From Hyphomonas sp. (GTDB taxonomy: Bacteria > Pseudomonadota > Alphaproteobacteria > Caulobacterales > Hyphomonadaceae), in NCBI GenBank assembly GCA_016124495.1, contig WGNP01000015.1:16735-80734 (forward strand): 64,000 bases of DNA. Reading direction: 5' to 3'. Below the pieces are notes generated by a model. That model was not told where the DNA came from. It saw nothing but the letters and a program-made list of their open reading frames with translations, and did not search any database. Position 1 is the stretch's first letter. Each line of letters opens with the position of its first letter. Made by a program: the position numbers and the translations under genes. Positions 62,782 through 64,000 of the stretch are shown here, piece after piece.

Positions 62782-63735
62782 TCATCCGCCCGCCGCTGCA
62801 AAGGCGTCCCGGTAGAAGGCCCAATGCCGGTCGCCGAGGGCGGTCAACACGCTCATCGGGTCGTGACCGACGCCGGGCAGGACGATCCAGTCGTGGGGGA
62901 TGCCTAGCCGGGTCAGGTGCTCATGGAAGTCCCGGTTATTCTCAAGGGTCTCGTCCCTGTCTCCAATGACCAGACGCAGGCGAGAGTCCCGGGCAAGGGT
63001 GGCTGCGTTCTGTTCCGCATACCGGCGCGGGCTCACCGCCCGGAAGCGGTCCTGGTCGCCGCCATAGACGTTCCTGAGGAGGTCGTCCGCCCGGACCCCA
63101 CTGGCGCGTGGTGTCCTTTCCAGCGTCTCCTGCAGAGGCCCGGCACCCATCATGGATACACTGCGGAACAGTTCGGGGTAACGGAACCCGAAGCGCCCGG
63201 ATCCGTAGCCGCCCATGCTGAAGCCATCGAGCAATCGGCCCTCGCGGGTTGCTATCGTGCGCCAGTTTGCATCGACGTGGGGACGGAGTTCCTGGACGAT
63301 AACGGTCTCAAGGGGTGCCCGACCACTGGCCCAGTCAACGTACATCCCCATCCGCAGGCCGTTGACGAACACGAGGAGGAAGGGCTGCACCCGGCCGGTC
63401 GCGACGGCCTCGTCAACCAGTGAAGACAGGCGGGAGATGCCGGAGGCCCCGCCTCCGGAGCCGTGCAGCCAGTAGACTACGGGGAACCGGCGGTCCGGAT
63501 CTGCGGCATAGGCTGGAGGCGCATATATGTGAAAGCTGACCTCGGTGCCCGCAGCCTGGCTCCGGAACGTGTGGAAGGACAGGCCGGGACCTTCGACCCT
63601 CGGCGTCACCCACTGAAGCGGTGTTCGGGCAGGCATCCGTCCGGGCGATTGAGCCGGTCTTGCCTGTGCGGCGCTCCCTGCGGCAAGGCCAACGAGTAAG
63701 ACGCCCAGGCCCATAAGGTGGCTTCGTCGGTTCAT
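62782..63735 (-). CDS. Exported esterase of the EstD/feruloyl-esterase-like family
   Basis: 317 residues with a signal peptide (ending near AQA). HIYAPPAYAADP, YWLHGSGGGASG, VFVNG, nucleophile elbow LDGFSMGGYGSGRFG, and GVGHDPMSV (His) fit the putative-esterase family (S9-like alpha/beta hydrolase). Periplasmic or secreted; substrate unknown but carbohydrate-linked esters are plausible. It is read toward the cco operon. The ATG at 63735 lacks a strong ribosome site. Confidence 0.85.
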   Translation of the reverse strand: MNRRSHLMGLGVLLVGLAAGSAAQARPAQSPGRMPARTPLQWVTPRVEGPGLSFHTFRSQAAGTEVSFHIYAPPAYAADPDRRFPVVYWLHGSGGGASGISRLSSLVDEAVATGRVQPFLLVFVNGLRMGMYVDWASGRAPLETVIVQELRPHVDANWRTIATREGRLLDGFSMGGYGSGRFGFRYPELFRSVSMMGAGPLQETLERTPRASGVRADDLLRNVYGGDQDRFRAVSPRRYAEQNAATLARDSRLRLVIGDRDETLENNRDFHEHLTRLGIPHDWIVLPGVGHDPMSVLTALGDRHWAFYRDAFAAAGG

Positions 63736-63893
63736 CAGACTGGACCTCAGGATAGTTGATCAGGCTACATTCAAACCGAACCGTCGGCAATTTCCGTCGC
63801 CGGTCGTGTGGGCCGAGCAGCGGGCGGCGCTTGGGGCGTGGCATGGGCGAGCATGCGCCAAGGTCACGTCCCGGCTGGTGGTGTAGCTGGTTA
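63736..63893. other. Upstream region of the exported esterase; no gene seen
   Basis: About 160 bp. The minus-strand frames are short or lack starts. The plus-strand stretch GGTGTAGCTGGTTAGCGC looks like a tRNA D-arm, but no acceptor, anticodon or T arm follows, so it is not called as tRNA. Confidence 0.35.
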
Positions 63894-63952
63894 GCGCTGC
63901 GGGTCTCGTCCGCGCCTTTCCAGATGGCGCTGTAGGACGAGGCCCGCAGCGC
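63894..63952. repeat. Long near-perfect inverted repeat (17-bp stem)
   Basis: GCGCTGCGGGTCTCGTC (63894-63910) pairs with GACGAGGCCCGCAGCGC (63936-63952), with a single G-T pair. The 25-base loop contains a second stem, GCGCC/GGCGC. A minus-strand 23-codon ORF (63891-63962) with an AAGGAA site lies over it. It could be a repeated extragenic palindrome or a terminator-like structure without a U tract. Confidence 0.6.
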
Positions 63953-64000
63953 GGTTGGCCATTGTCGGTTCCTTGGTAGGATTGGGTTGCGACACACAAC

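Noticed and set aside
63880..63900. tRNA-like sequence GGTGTAGCTGGTTAGCGC
   Set aside because: It resembles a D-arm, but no acceptor stem, anticodon arm or GGTTC T-arm lies at the right distance, and it overlaps the start of the long hairpin.
63891..63962. 23-codon ORF with a ribosome-like AAGGAA over the inverted repeat
   Set aside because: It is too short, and the coding content equals the hairpin itself.

Overview
This is a GC-rich (by eye about 63-66%), gene-dense 64 kb stretch of chromosome. It most likely comes from an aerobic alphaproteobacterium; I infer Hyphomonadaceae (Hyphomonas or a relative). The reasons are a FixL/FixJ pair next to a complete ccoNOQPGHIS set, many lipid and acyl-CoA enzymes, TonB/PepSY uptake genes, tightly overlapping genes and GTG starts. 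No rRNA, tRNA, CRISPR array, transposase or phage gene was recognised.

Layout. 1-5.8 kb: housekeeping genes (3' part of valS, an exported isoaspartyl peptidase/asparaginase, ilvD) and two unknowns. 5.8-13.4 kb: accessory catabolic genes (alkylsulfatase-like metallo-hydrolase, an alpha/beta hydrolase, an alpha/beta hydrolase fused to a flavin reductase, a GST, an AraC regulator, an outer-membrane-type protein) with a decayed GGDEF gene between them. 13.4-21.9 kb: an envelope and uptake module, with a beta-propeller/amidohydrolase lipoprotein and TonB receptor divergent from a PepSY membrane protein, an HSL-type esterase and a PaiB-like protein. 22-28.8 kb: pruA, katG, an aldehyde dehydrogenase and a NylB-like serine hydrolase. 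29-34.4 kb: a compact six-gene operon (two small proteins, a D-aminoacylase-like amidohydrolase, an epoxide-hydrolase-like enzyme, an FAD oxidoreductase and a TetR regulator). 34.4-38.5 kb: LOG protein, DUF302, universal stress protein, a small cytochrome c, a decayed Crp/Fnr gene and a tesA-type lipase. 38.5-43 kb: ybbA/ybbP-like ABC transporter, entericidin-like lipoprotein and a DUF1328 protein. 43-47.3 kb: acyl-CoA synthetase and a heteromeric-type pair of acyl-CoA dehydrogenases. 47.4-51.7 kb: a 975-residue TIR-transmembrane-WD40 protein, an acidic exported protein and a DUF4344 peptidase. 51.7-62.5 kb: a stand-alone receiver, fixJ, fixL, a small membrane protein and ccoNOQPGHIS. 62.5-64 kb: a truncated esterase start, an intact exported esterase and a long hairpin.

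Functional reading. The best-defined system is microaerobic respiration. A haem-PAS FixL (His79 and Arg99 at the spacing of known FixL) with FixJ sits divergent to the cbb3 oxidase structural genes (ccoNOQP) and assembly genes (ccoGHIS). The best candidates for something unusual are the TIR-TM-WD40 protein, which appears to have cut off the upstream gene of an acyl-CoA dehydrogenase operon; the hydrolase-flavin reductase fusion; the six-gene operon at 29-34.4 kb; and a small HCWGC-containing membrane protein between fixL and ccoN. Several relics (GGDEF, Crp/Fnr, LpqC-like esterase, an operon tail) mark junctions where the sequence has been rearranged.
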